Source: Acidovorax soli
GTDB taxonomy: Bacteria > Pseudomonadota > Gammaproteobacteria > Burkholderiales > Burkholderiaceae_C
Direction: 5' to 3'
NCBI RefSeq assembly: GCF_014207955.1
Contig: NZ_JACHLK010000002.1
Location: 310,001 to 374,000, forward strand
DNA length: 64,000 nucleotides
Position numbers and translations under genes: made by a program
Notes under the pieces: model-generated
Seen by the model: the letters and a program-made list of their open reading frames with translations, nothing else
Told to the model about the DNA's origin: nothing
Database searches by the model: none
Shown here: piece by piece, positions 33,251-41,276 of the stretch
Numbering within the stretch: the stretch's first letter is position 1
How the letters are laid out: each line of letters starts with the position of its first letter

Positions 33251-35797
33251 ATGCGTGCCTTCCAGCTGTCTCTGCGGACCGCCATTGCAGTGCCTTTTGC
33301 GGCGCTGTTCATGGCCACGGTCGCTCTGCAGGCGGTCACGCAGCACCGGCAGATCAGCCACCTGATCGACCAGGAGAGCGTGCGCGTGCTGGAAGCCCTC
33401 ACCGGCAATGCGCGCGCCCGGCTGGCGGAGTTCCTGGAGACGCCGTTTCTCATCCAGAGCACGGTGGCCGATGCCATCGGCCGCCATGGCCTGTACCAGG
33501 AAGGCGACCTGCGCCCCGTGTACACACACCTGCGGGGCGTTTTTGCCGACCTGTATGCCGGGCAGCAGCAGATCAGCCTGCTCAGCTTCGGAAGCAGGGC
33601 GGGGGAGTACACCGGCATCCGCCGGGAACCCGGCGAAGGGTTCCGCCTGATCCTCAAGGATGCCAGCACGAATGGCATGATGAATGTGTACGAGGACGAT
33701 ACGCTGCGCAAGGTGGCGGCCGCCTTCCCCAACTACGATCCGCGCGTGCGCCCCTGGTACGCGCCGGTGGCAGGTTCGGGCCAGTCGCGCTGGTCTCCCA
33801 TCTACACCACGGCAGGCGAGCGCGGCGACATCACCATCTCGGCCGCGACGCCGGTCATGGCCGGCGGCAGTCTGCTGGGCGTGATGGAGGCCGATGTGCG
33901 GCTGGACAGCCTGAACCGCTTTCTGCGCGAAGAGCCGCTGCGTGGGCAGGGGCAGATCTTCATCGTCGATGCGCAGGGCCTGATCGTGGCGCACTCGGAG
34001 CCGGGCTCCGTGCTCAGCGACCGGCGCAATGCCGCGGGCCAGCGCGAGCGCCTGCGCATCTCGGAAAGCACGAGCTCCCAGATCCGCACGGCCGAGAGCC
34101 ACCTGCGCGAGGTACCGGCTGCGGCCGGTGGCAGTTTCTACTTCGAGCACCAGGATGCGCGCTACTTCGGCCGCGTCACGCCCTATGTGGACCGGCGCGG
34201 CATCGACTGGCGCATCGTGGTGCTGCTGCCCGAGTCCGAGTTGCTGGGTGACACGCGCAGCGCGGGCCAGGGGGCGCTGCTGGCGGCCGGGGCCATTGCC
34301 ATCATCGGCCTGCTGCTGGGCCTGTGGGTGATCCAGTGGGCCGCGCGGCCCATTCTGCGGACCGCCGAGGCGGCCAACCGCATTGCGCGTGGCGACTGGG
34401 ACACCGACATCGTGGCCCCCAGCCCCCTGCGCGGAACCACGGTCCTGGTGCAGGCCTTCAATGAAATGACGCACCGGCTGCAGCGCTCGTTCCTGCAGAT
34501 GCAGGAGCTGCTCACCCACGACAGCCTGACCCAGCTGCTCACGCGCCGGGGGCTGCTGGAGCAGGTGCAGTGGGCCGAGCCCAGGCGCGCCGTGCTCAGC
34601 CTGGTGGGGCTGAACGCCTTTCGTGCCATCAACGACAGCGTGGGCTTCGGCACGGGCGACCGTTTGCTGCAGGCGGTGGCCAACCGGCTGCGGGGGCATT
34701 TTCCGGCGCCGGTGCTGCTGGCCCGTGTGGGCGGGGACGAATTTGCGCTGCTGAGCCTGGTAGAGGAGGAGGACCAGCCCGCAGAGCGCTTCGGCAAAGC
34801 TGTGCTGGGCCTGTTTTCCACCCCCTTTTCGGCGGGCGCCGACGAGGTCATGGTGCATGCCTCGGTGGGGCTGGTGGCGGGCCACCTGCGCGGGGACGAG
34901 CTGGCGGAATGGTTGCGCAACGGCAGCATCGCGCTGGGCGAAGCCAAGCGCCATGGCCAGAGCCAGTGGATGGTGTTCGAGCCCGGCATGGCGGACCAGT
35001 CGATGGAGCGCACGCGGCTGGCCTCCGAGCTGCGCCAGGCCCTGGACAAGGACCAGTTCCTGGTGCACTACCAGCCGGTGATCGACCTGGCCACAGGCCG
35101 CGTCACGGGGGCCGAGGCACTGCTGCGCTGGCGCAGCCCCACGCGCGGCATGGTGCCGCCGGGCGTGTTCATCGCCATGGCCGAGGAGAGCGACCTGATT
35201 CTGGCGCTGGGCGACTGGGTCATGCTGCGGGCCACGCGGGACATTGCGCAGCAGCTGCCGCAGCTGCCCAGGGATTTCGGCCTGCATGTCAACGTGTCGG
35301 CCCGGCAACTGATCCAGTCGGACTTTGTCGAGCAGGTGCAGCGCACGCTGGAGGCCAGTGGCCTGCCTGCGCGCCACCTGACGCTGGAGCTCACCGAGTC
35401 GGTGCTGATCGAAGGAGATGCGGTGGCGCTGCAGCAGCTCTCGCGCCTGCGCGCCCTGGGGCTGAAGATCGCCATCGACGACTTCGGCACGGGCTACTCC
35501 TCGCTGGCCTACCTGAGCCGCCTGCCCTTCGATTGCCTGAAGATCGACCAGACCTTTGTGCGCGACCTGGTCGAGTCCTCGCAGAATGCCGCCATCGTCA
35601 CGGCCGTGCTGCACATGGCCACGGGTTTTGGCGTGACGGTCGTGGCCGAGGGCGTGGAGACCGAGGCCCAGGCCCGGCGCCTGCTGCAGATGGGCTGCGG
35701 CAGCGCCCAGGGCTACTGGTTCGGCCGCCCGGCGCCGCTTGAGCAACTGAGCCTGGCCCAGCGCAGCCTCGATGGGCCGGGCCAGGGGTTGAAGTAA
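33251..35797 (+). CDS. dCACHE-HAMP-GGDEF-EAL protein with altered GGDEF metal site
   Basis: Inner-membrane protein of 848 residues. An N-terminal helix (about 9-29) precedes a periplasmic double-CACHE sensor (about 40-335; NYDPRVRPWYAPVAGSG and ITISAATPVM are typical), then a second helix near 340-365 and HAMP. The GGDEF motif RVGGDEF is intact, but the upstream metal site reads LVGLNAFRAIND where active enzymes have a D-x-D-x-FK-x-x-N-D pattern, so both metal-site Asp are changed to Gly and Asn. The EAL domain is complete (GAEALLRW, NVSARQL, ELTESVLIE, IDDFGTGYSS, KIDQTFVRD, AEGVET). It is probably a ligand-controlled phosphodiesterase. Confidence 0.9.
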   Translation: MRAFQLSLRTAIAVPFAALFMATVALQAVTQHRQISHLIDQESVRVLEALTGNARARLAEFLETPFLIQSTVADAIGRHGLYQEGDLRPVYTHLRGVFADLYAGQQQISLLSFGSRAGEYTGIRREPGEGFRLILKDASTNGMMNVYEDDTLRKVAAAFPNYDPRVRPWYAPVAGSGQSRWSPIYTTAGERGDITISAATPVMAGGSLLGVMEADVRLDSLNRFLREEPLRGQGQIFIVDAQGLIVAHSEPGSVLSDRRNAAGQRERLRISESTSSQIRTAESHLREVPAAAGGSFYFEHQDARYFGRVTPYVDRRGIDWRIVVLLPESELLGDTRSAGQGALLAAGAIAIIGLLLGLWVIQWAARPILRTAEAANRIARGDWDTDIVAPSPLRGTTVLVQAFNEMTHRLQRSFLQMQELLTHDSLTQLLTRRGLLEQVQWAEPRRAVLSLVGLNAFRAINDSVGFGTGDRLLQAVANRLRGHFPAPVLLARVGGDEFALLSLVEEEDQPAERFGKAVLGLFSTPFSAGADEVMVHASVGLVAGHLRGDELAEWLRNGSIALGEAKRHGQSQWMVFEPGMADQSMERTRLASELRQALDKDQFLVHYQPVIDLATGRVTGAEALLRWRSPTRGMVPPGVFIAMAEESDLILALGDWVMLRATRDIAQQLPQLPRDFGLHVNVSARQLIQSDFVEQVQRTLEASGLPARHLTLELTESVLIEGDAVALQQLSRLRALGLKIAIDDFGTGYSSLAYLSRLPFDCLKIDQTFVRDLVESSQNAAIVTAVLHMATGFGVTVVAEGVETEAQARRLLQMGCGSAQGYWFGRPAPLEQLSLAQRSLDGPGQGLK

Positions 35798-35816
35798 CCA
35801 GGCGCTGGCGCCGTCT

Positions 35817-36995
35817 TCAGGAGCCGGCCTCGATCAGCTCCGCAGTGCGCGTGTGCCCGAGCCGCCGGGCTTGCTGGGCGGCGTTCAGGCCTTCGTGGTC
35901 CAGCAATGCGGGGTTGGCGCCCAGGGCCAGCAGTTTCTGCACCGTGGTGGTCTGGCCGTTGGCGGCGGCCAGCATCAGTGCCGTCCGGCCGGCGCCGTCG
36001 CGGGCATCAACCGGCGCGCCCTGGGCGATGAGGCGTTCGACCTCTGGGGTCTGGCCTGCACGGGCCGCTTCGCGCAAGCCGTCCGGCAATAAGGTGTTGG
36101 CGCGCCCGCTGTCGGCGCGTGGGGCGGCTGCCGCCAGTCGGTTGTCGGCTGCGATGCCTCCTCGCAGGCCGCTGCCTGCACCTTGCGCTGCCTGCGCTGC
36201 AGAGCGGGCCGGTTCGGGAACGGGGACGGCGCGTGCGGTGGCCTCGGCGGCCGCCGCGGGGGCCGGGGCCGGAGGTGGTGGTGCCATGGACTTGGCGGCC
36301 GCAGCATCCTGGTTGGCCAGGCGCTCGCGCATTTCTGCGCGCGGGGCGGGCGCTGAAGACACCGAAGGCGCAGCCGCCGGGGGGCCGGACGGTGCATCGG
36401 CCGTGAAAGGAGGGGATGCCGGGAAGCCCGATACGGCGCCGGCCCGGCCCGGTGCCGGTGGAGCCTCGGCTTCCTGGGTGGCAGGTGCCGGCGCCGTTTT
36501 GGCCAACGGTGTGGTGGCGCCTGGTACCGGCGCAGCGGGCTTTTGCGCCTGCGGCCTGGCCGGTGGACTGGTCTCTTGACGGGTGCTGCGCCCCAGGGGT
36601 GCAGGTGCCGCGGGCTCTGGGAGTGTGGCCGGTGGGGCTGCAGGCGCTGGCGGCGGCGCGGCGGGTGCCTGCACGCTGGCGGAGGGTGCGGCACGGCGCT
36701 GGCCGTAGGCGATCTCCTGTTCTTCGGGGGTGCCGCGCTGGAACTGCAGCAGCAGCAAGCCGGTCAGGCCCACCACGGCCACGGTGGCCAGGGCCGAGAT
36801 CTTCCAGTGCGACTGGTTGGCGGCCGCCTGCCGGGGGGCAGGGGAGGCGGGCAGGGGGGCGGCTGCTGAAGCAGCCGCCGCCAGCATCTGCGCATGGGCA
36901 CGCACGGCATCGCGGACCTGCGCGCCGGGGCGGGCCGTTTCCTGTGCGCTGGCTTCGCGGTACCGCTCTGTCAGCTCGTCGTCCCGCGCGCTCAT
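35817..36995 (-). CDS. single-pass membrane protein with C-terminal ankyrin repeats, putative anti-sigma factor
   Basis: Protein of 392 residues. A cytosolic N-terminus (ERYREASAQETARPGAQVRDAVRAHAQ) resembles the helical start of membrane anti-sigma factors. One transmembrane helix (about 68-86, ALATVAVVGLTGLLLLQF) leads into a 200-residue Ala/Pro-rich linker, then two to three ankyrin repeats (GLREAARAGQTPEVERLIAQGAPVDARDGAGRTALMLAA). Its ATG overlaps the stop of the ECF sigma gene (ATGA), the classical order sigma then anti-sigma. The ankyrin domain would lie in the periplasm, an unusual sensor; anti-sigma function is inferred from position. Confidence 0.75.
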   Translation of the reverse strand: MSARDDELTERYREASAQETARPGAQVRDAVRAHAQMLAAAASAAAPLPASPAPRQAAANQSHWKISALATVAVVGLTGLLLLQFQRGTPEEQEIAYGQRRAAPSASVQAPAAPPPAPAAPPATLPEPAAPAPLGRSTRQETSPPARPQAQKPAAPVPGATTPLAKTAPAPATQEAEAPPAPGRAGAVSGFPASPPFTADAPSGPPAAAPSVSSAPAPRAEMRERLANQDAAAAKSMAPPPPAPAPAAAAEATARAVPVPEPARSAAQAAQGAGSGLRGGIAADNRLAAAAPRADSGRANTLLPDGLREAARAGQTPEVERLIAQGAPVDARDGAGRTALMLAAANGQTTTVQKLLALGANPALLDHEGLNAAQQARRLGHTRTAELIEAGS

Positions 36996-37609
36996 GGTGC
37001 AAACTCCTGTAGCTGTTGGCGAAGGCTGGCCCGCGCATAGCGCAGGCGGCTCTTGGCGGTTTCGAAATTCACCTGGGTCGCCTCGGCGATCTCCTGCACG
37101 CTGAGGTCGCCTTCGGCCTGCAGCAAAAAGGCCTCCCGCTGCTCGAAGGGCAGTTGCTCCACGGCGCGGACCAGGGCGGCCGCCTGCTCGCGCGACTGCA
37201 GCTGCCGTACGGGCCCGAACCCGGAGTCGGCCGCCAGGGTGTCGGCCAGGCCGGGCCGGCCTTCGCTGCCATCATCGGCCGCATCCAGGCTGGTGTGGTT
37301 CCTGGCGGTGCGCAGATGGTCCACCAGCCGGTTGTGGGCCAGGGTGAACAGCCAGGTGCGGAATTTCGCCCGGGCTTCATAGCTGCCTGCGTTGCGCGCC
37401 ACGGCAAACCAGACGTCCTGCAGCAGATCGTCCGCCACGGCCTGGATCTTGACGCTGCGCAAGACGAAGCGCCAGACGGCCAGCTCGTGCCGGCCGTACA
37501 AGGTGTCGAACGCAGCCATGTCGCCGGCCGCATAGCGCAGCATCAGCGTCTCGTCGGCATCGTCGGTGGACAGGGCGGTCTGCACCCGCGCATTATGCGG
37601 GCCTCTCAT
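36992..37609 (-). CDS. ECF-type RNA polymerase sigma factor
   Basis: Sigma-70 family protein of 205 residues with sigma2 (about 20-90; MAAFDTLYGRHELAVWRFVLR, DDLLQDVWFAVARNAGSYEARAKFRTWLFTLAHNRLVDHLR) and sigma4 (about 140-195; LPFEQREAFLLQAEGDLSVQEIAEATQVNFETAKSRLRYARASLR). The overlapping downstream gene is the likely antagonist. No matching -35/-10 promoter pair could be assigned with confidence. Confidence 0.92.
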   Translation of the reverse strand: MRGPHNARVQTALSTDDADETLMLRYAAGDMAAFDTLYGRHELAVWRFVLRSVKIQAVADDLLQDVWFAVARNAGSYEARAKFRTWLFTLAHNRLVDHLRTARNHTSLDAADDGSEGRPGLADTLAADSGFGPVRQLQSREQAAALVRAVEQLPFEQREAFLLQAEGDLSVQEIAEATQVNFETAKSRLRYARASLRQQLQEFAP

Positions 37610-37645
37610 CCACCGGCGCAGCGCGCCATGCTGCGCCCGGATCCA

Positions 37646-38539
37646 TCACCTGGGGTCCGGCACATAGGACACGTTGTCCGATTGCGGGAAGGCGCGGGGC
37701 AGGGGTGGCCGCACCGGTTGCTCGCGGATCACGCCGCTGGCGACCAGGTTCTCGCGGCTGTCGTAGCGGATGCTGATCACCTCGTTGGGGCGCTCCTGCA
37801 GGCGCGTGAAGGTGGTGTGCGACACCACGGAGGTTTCGCGCTGGCCATGGGCCGTGCCCAGTTTGGCGGTGGGGGCCGGCGCAGGCCTGGCCAGGCTGCC
37901 TGCCGACAGCGAACGGTTGGCGGCAGATGACTCCGCCTCCGCGGACGGCGCGGGGGCTGCAGCGGCGGCCGGCGCCGCCGGCTCTTCGCGCAGCCGCCCC
38001 AGGCCGGCACTGTCGCTGCTGCTGCTGTCGCGGCGCTGGCTGTAGGGTTCGGGGATGACAACGGGGGCGGGCTGGGGCGGTTGCTCGCGGAACAACGCCA
38101 CGCCGATCACCCCCACATTGGCCGGCCGGCCGGTGCGGCTGGCATACGAGTTGGCAATGCTGGAGAACTCGAAGGCGGCGACTTCGCTGCTGCTCTTGCG
38201 CCAGCCGGTGATCTGGTAGCGCTCGTAGGGTGAGAACACATAGCCACGCTGGTCCCAGGCGGCGGTTTCGCCGCTCAGCACATTCACGCCATCCACCGAC
38301 GGCACGGCCAGCACGCGCTCGCCGGTGCGGTTGTGCACGGTGACGGCGTAGCGTGCACCGGGCCGGCCCGCCACCCAGTACTCGCCCTTGGCGTAGTGCA
38401 CCGGCAAGGTGGCACCGGTGTCGCGGTCGACGATGGTGACATCGGCCAGGCGGCCAATCGCCTGGGCTGGCAGGCTGGTCAGCGACAGCACGGCAGCCAG
38501 TGCCGTCAGTGCGGGAAGGATCAGTGAACCGGATTTCAT
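37646..38539 (-). CDS. secreted protein of unknown function next to the ECF locus
   Basis: Not recognised. The start at 38539 gives a signal peptide (MKSGSLILPALTALAAVLSLTSLPAQA) and a mature protein of about 270 residues. The first half is a beta-rich domain (YWVAGRPGARYAVTVHNRTGERVLAVPSVDGVNVLSGETA, then YVFSPYERYQITGWRKSSSEVAAFEFSSIANSYASRTGRP), similar to proteins annotated only as conserved periplasmic. A Ser/Ala/Pro linker follows and the C-terminus carries ERPNEVISIRYDSRENLVASGVI. It ends 36 bp upstream of the ECF sigma start on the same strand, so the three genes may form one operon controlled by the sigma factor. Confidence 0.75.
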   Translation of the reverse strand: MKSGSLILPALTALAAVLSLTSLPAQAIGRLADVTIVDRDTGATLPVHYAKGEYWVAGRPGARYAVTVHNRTGERVLAVPSVDGVNVLSGETAAWDQRGYVFSPYERYQITGWRKSSSEVAAFEFSSIANSYASRTGRPANVGVIGVALFREQPPQPAPVVIPEPYSQRRDSSSSDSAGLGRLREEPAAPAAAAAPAPSAEAESSAANRSLSAGSLARPAPAPTAKLGTAHGQRETSVVSHTTFTRLQERPNEVISIRYDSRENLVASGVIREQPVRPPLPRAFPQSDNVSYVPDPR

Positions 38540-38653
38540 GGCAGCTCCATCAATCAAAGTGTTGGTGCTGGGTGAAACGAACGGGGTGGTCCAATGGGGT
38601 TAAATATCCGCAAAAAAATTTTCGACCCGGCACATCGTCTGCATCAATGCACG

Positions 38654-39121
38654 CTAGCCGCCTCTGTCGATTCGAAGGGCGAGAATGACCGAGGTGTTGG
38701 TCCTGGTGACCCCCTCGATCTCCCCGATTTGATCCAGCAGCACGTCGAGCCGCGCCGTGCTGTCTGCCCGAAGGGTGGCCATGTAGTCAAACTCGCCGCT
38801 TACCGATGCCAGCTGGAGCAACTCGGGAAACTTCGTCAGCTCCCGGATGACTTCTCTGCCGGCCTTGGGCTGCACCACGATCCCCACAAATGCCTGTACG
38901 CCCCGCGCGATTGCTTCGCCTCCGAGGCGCACTGAATAGCCACTGATGAGGCCGTTGGCCTCCAGTTTTGCAAGGCGTGCCACGACCGTTGTTCTCGCTA
39001 CGCCGAGCCTGCGGGCCAGGTTGGCCGTGCTCTCGCGCGCGTTGGCCTGCAGCAGCGCGATGAGCTCGCGATCGAACTGGTCGCGCAGCAGTGTTTCGGG
39101 AGGGTGGGTCGGCGCGTTCAC
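38654..39121 (-). CDS. Lrp/AsnC-family transcriptional regulator
   Basis: Regulator of 155 residues with an N-terminal winged HTH (FDRELIALLQANARESTANLARRLGVARTTVVARLAKLEANGLISGYSV) and a C-terminal RAM effector domain (AFVGIVVQPKAGREVIRELTKFPELLQLASVSGEFDYMATLRADS). Family members form octamers that sense amino acids. The GTG start follows from the ORF and gives the expected length. It is divergent from a saccharopine-dehydrogenase-like gene, with repeats spaced by 21 bp between them, so it probably controls that gene in response to lysine or a related amino acid. Confidence 0.9.
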   Translation of the reverse strand: MNAPTHPPETLLRDQFDRELIALLQANARESTANLARRLGVARTTVVARLAKLEANGLISGYSVRLGGEAIARGVQAFVGIVVQPKAGREVIRELTKFPELLQLASVSGEFDYMATLRADSTARLDVLLDQIGEIEGVTRTNTSVILALRIDRGG

Positions 39122-39159
39122 GGCAGGGGATGCAAATCAAAAAAGGAGGCGCGTTGACG

Positions 39160-39232
39160 ATTCGACTGAATTGTCTGCCATTTCGGCGAAGGAAGTAGGT
39201 ATTTCGTCGAACTCATGCTTTTTTTCGTCAAA
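39160..39232. promoter_or_regulatory. phased TTTCGNCRAA repeats, candidate Lrp operator array
   Basis: TTTCGGCGAA (39181-39190), TTTCGTCGAA (39202-39211) and TTTCGTCAAA (39223-39232) begin exactly 21 bp apart, with a weaker fourth copy (ATTCGACTGA, 39160-39169) at the same spacing. Two helical turns between sites on one DNA face is what an Lrp octamer needs for wrapping. Confidence 0.65.
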
Positions 39233-39290
39233 GGATTTGGGAACACTTGGGTGCATTCCCCCACCCACTCTGTTCTTCAAGGAAACCTGC

Positions 39291-40385
39291 ATGAAAGTAG
39301 CTCTTCTCGGCGCAGGCCATATCGGCCAAACCATCGCTCAACTGCTGCACACCAGTGGAGACTTTGCGTTGACGGTCTTCGACCGTGACCAGGCAGCGCT
39401 GGATCGGCTGGCCCAAAAGGGCATCCGGACCGTGTGCATCGACACCTCCAGTGCCGCCGAACTCACGAGTGCCCTGGACGGGCACCTTGCCGTGGTCAAT
39501 GCGCTCCCGTACCACCTGGCGACTTCTGCGGCCCAGGCGGCCTTGCGGGCCCGTTGCCATTACTTCGATCTGACGGAGGACGTGGCGGCAACCAAGGAAA
39601 TCAAGCGCCTCGCACAGGATGCTGAAACTGCGTTCATGCCCCAGTGCGGCCTGGCCCCGGGCTTCATCGGGATCGTGGCGCACCACCTTGCCAGCGGCTT
39701 CGAGGCCCTCCACGACGTGAAGATGCGCGTGGGTGCCCTGCCGGCGTTTCCCACGAATGCGCTCAAGTACAACCTGACGTGGAGCGTGGATGGCCTGATC
39801 AATGAGTATTGCCATCCGTGCGAGGCGATACACGATGGTCAGGTGATCTCGGCCCTGCCGCTCGAAGGTCTGGAGCACTTTTCCCTCGACGGGGTGGAAT
39901 ACGAAGCCTTCAACACGTCGGGTGGCCTGGGAACCCTGTGTGAGACCTGGGACGGAAAGCTGCGCAACCTCGATTACAAGACGGTGCGCTACCCAGGGCA
40001 TCGTGCCTTGATGCAATTTCTGTTGGATGAGCTGCAACTCAAGAGCGACCAGGGCACGCTCAAGACCGTGCTTCGGCGCAGCATGCCTGCCACCATGCAG
40101 GATGTGGTGCTGGTGTTTGTCACCGTCTCGGGCACCAAGAACGGCGTGCTCGTACAGGAGGTGTTCGCACGCAAGATCTTTGCCGAGCGTGATGGCCAAT
40201 ACCCCTTGTCCGCCATCCAGATCACGACCGCTGCAGGGATCTGTGCGGCCCTGGACCTGTTTCGCGAAAAGAAGCTGCCCCAGCGTGGCTTCATTCGCCA
40301 GGAGCAGGTCGCTCTCACGGATTTCCTGGCCAATCGCTTTGGCCGGGCCTACCAGCAGTACCGTCAGGTTGAATCGATTGGCTGA
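39291..40385 (+). CDS. saccharopine dehydrogenase-family oxidoreductase (lysine dehydrogenase-like)
   Basis: NAD(P)-dependent enzyme of 364 residues. The Rossmann motif ALLGAGHIGQ is at residues 4-13, followed by VFDRDQAALDRLA. LTEDVAATKEIKRLAQDA and MPQCGLAPGFIGIVAHHL are family signatures seen in L-lysine 6-dehydrogenase and related proteins. The ATG at 39291 with AAGGAAA upstream is used; the much longer reading from 38946 runs antisense through the Lrp gene. Divergent Lrp control supports an amino-acid catabolic role, probably lysine or a diamino acid. Confidence 0.85.
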   Translation: MKVALLGAGHIGQTIAQLLHTSGDFALTVFDRDQAALDRLAQKGIRTVCIDTSSAAELTSALDGHLAVVNALPYHLATSAAQAALRARCHYFDLTEDVAATKEIKRLAQDAETAFMPQCGLAPGFIGIVAHHLASGFEALHDVKMRVGALPAFPTNALKYNLTWSVDGLINEYCHPCEAIHDGQVISALPLEGLEHFSLDGVEYEAFNTSGGLGTLCETWDGKLRNLDYKTVRYPGHRALMQFLLDELQLKSDQGTLKTVLRRSMPATMQDVVLVFVTVSGTKNGVLVQEVFARKIFAERDGQYPLSAIQITTAAGICAALDLFREKKLPQRGFIRQEQVALTDFLANRFGRAYQQYRQVESIG

Positions 40386-40555
40386 GTGGCCTGCGGGCAG
40401 GGCGCGTGGGCCTTGCTTGAGGGCGTGGCTTCCTGCGGCCCCTTGGCCCGGGCTTCTTCAGCGTATTCCTGCGCAGGGCAGGGCAGTGGCCTTTGGCGTG
40501 AAAGGAGGTATCAAGCCTCTTCGCATGCTTACGGCGGTGGCGAAAAATGTAAGAC

Positions 40556-40564
40556 TGTATCCAA
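40556..40564. promoter_or_regulatory. second candidate GntR half-site downstream of gntR
   Basis: TGTATCCAA is the exact reverse complement of TTGGATACA at 41251-41259 in the gntR/ggt intergenic region. The two 9-mers flank the regulator gene. They may be paired binding sites. Confidence 0.35.
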
Positions 40565-40580
40565 TTGACTGCCAACCCAT

Positions 40581-41240
40581 TCAGGTGCGCATGAGCTTCG
40601 CCAGCGTTTCCAAGGTGCTGCAAACATGCTCGCGTACCACTGCCTCAATCAACTCCGGGCGCTTGCGGCGCAGCGCGTCGATGATGAAACCGTGCTCTTC
40701 GCGGCTTGGCCTGGGCTTGTAGGTCGACTGCAGCCATAGCCGCATATGGGGCTCGATGCACACGTGAAGTGCCGCAATCTGCGCGACCAGCCGCGGGCGG
40801 GCGCTCAGGCCGCACAAGTACAGGTGGAAGTCACGGTGCTCGGTCACCCAGGCGGAAAGATCTTCTGCGCACCGGTCCATGGCGTCCAGCCGCCGCTCGA
40901 GCTCATCAATGTCTGCCGGGCCGATGCGGTGCAAAGCGGCTGTGGCGGCCAGACCTTCCAGCACCGCACGCATTTCGAACACCTCGATCGCCTCGTCATG
41001 GCTCAAGCCCCGCACCACCGCACCGCGGTTGGGGCGGATGGTCAGCAATTCTTGCGTTGCAAGGCGCCGGAACGCGTCGCGCACCGGCATTCGGCTCATC
41101 CCCAATTGCGACGCAATCTCCTCGGGCACGATGCGGTCGCCCGCCTTGAACTGGCCCATGCGGATTCCGTCGAGGAGGAAGCGATAGGCTTCTTCCTCCG
41201 CCGTTGCGGGGCTGGAAAAGGGTGTGAGCATACTGGCCAT
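40581..41240 (-). CDS. GntR-family regulator, FCD (FadR) subclass
   Basis: Regulator of 219 residues. The N-terminal winged HTH (FLLDGIRMGQFKAGDRIVPEEIASQLGMSRMPVRDAFRRLATQELLTIRPNRGAVV) is followed by the helical FCD ligand domain (FEMRAVLEGLAATAALHRI, HRDFHLYLCGLSARPRLVAQIAALH, EEHGFIIDALRRKRPELIEAVVREHV) with the metal-binding Asp/His pattern of that domain. It is divergent from the gamma-glutamyltransferase gene and probably controls it and the Bug protein in response to a carboxylate or gamma-glutamyl compound. Confidence 0.9.
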   Translation of the reverse strand: MASMLTPFSSPATAEEEAYRFLLDGIRMGQFKAGDRIVPEEIASQLGMSRMPVRDAFRRLATQELLTIRPNRGAVVRGLSHDEAIEVFEMRAVLEGLAATAALHRIGPADIDELERRLDAMDRCAEDLSAWVTEHRDFHLYLCGLSARPRLVAQIAALHVCIEPHMRLWLQSTYKPRPSREEHGFIIDALRRKRPELIEAVVREHVCSTLETLAKLMRT

Positions 41241-41250
41241 TCACTTCAGA

Positions 41251-41269
41251 TTGGATACACGAATATACT
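41251..41269 (+). promoter_or_regulatory. ggt promoter and GntR operator candidate, predicted leaderless
   Basis: TTGGATACA (41251-41259) is immediately followed by a -10-like TATACT (41264-41269), and the ATG at 41277 is 7 bases after it with no Shine-Dalgarno sequence. The -35 is weak (TCACTT at 41241-41246), so an activator or altered contacts may be involved. Confidence 0.45.
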
Positions 41270-41276
41270 TCGGGCC

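Noticed and set aside
38946..39290. Upstream in-frame extension of the saccharopine-dehydrogenase-like gene.
   Set aside because: It passes antisense through the Lrp gene and the phased repeats; the Rossmann fold begins at the ATG at 39291.
40746..41276. Upstream in-frame extension of the gamma-glutamyltransferase gene.
   Set aside because: It runs antisense through the GntR gene and includes the shared promoter region; the Ggt family start is at 41277.
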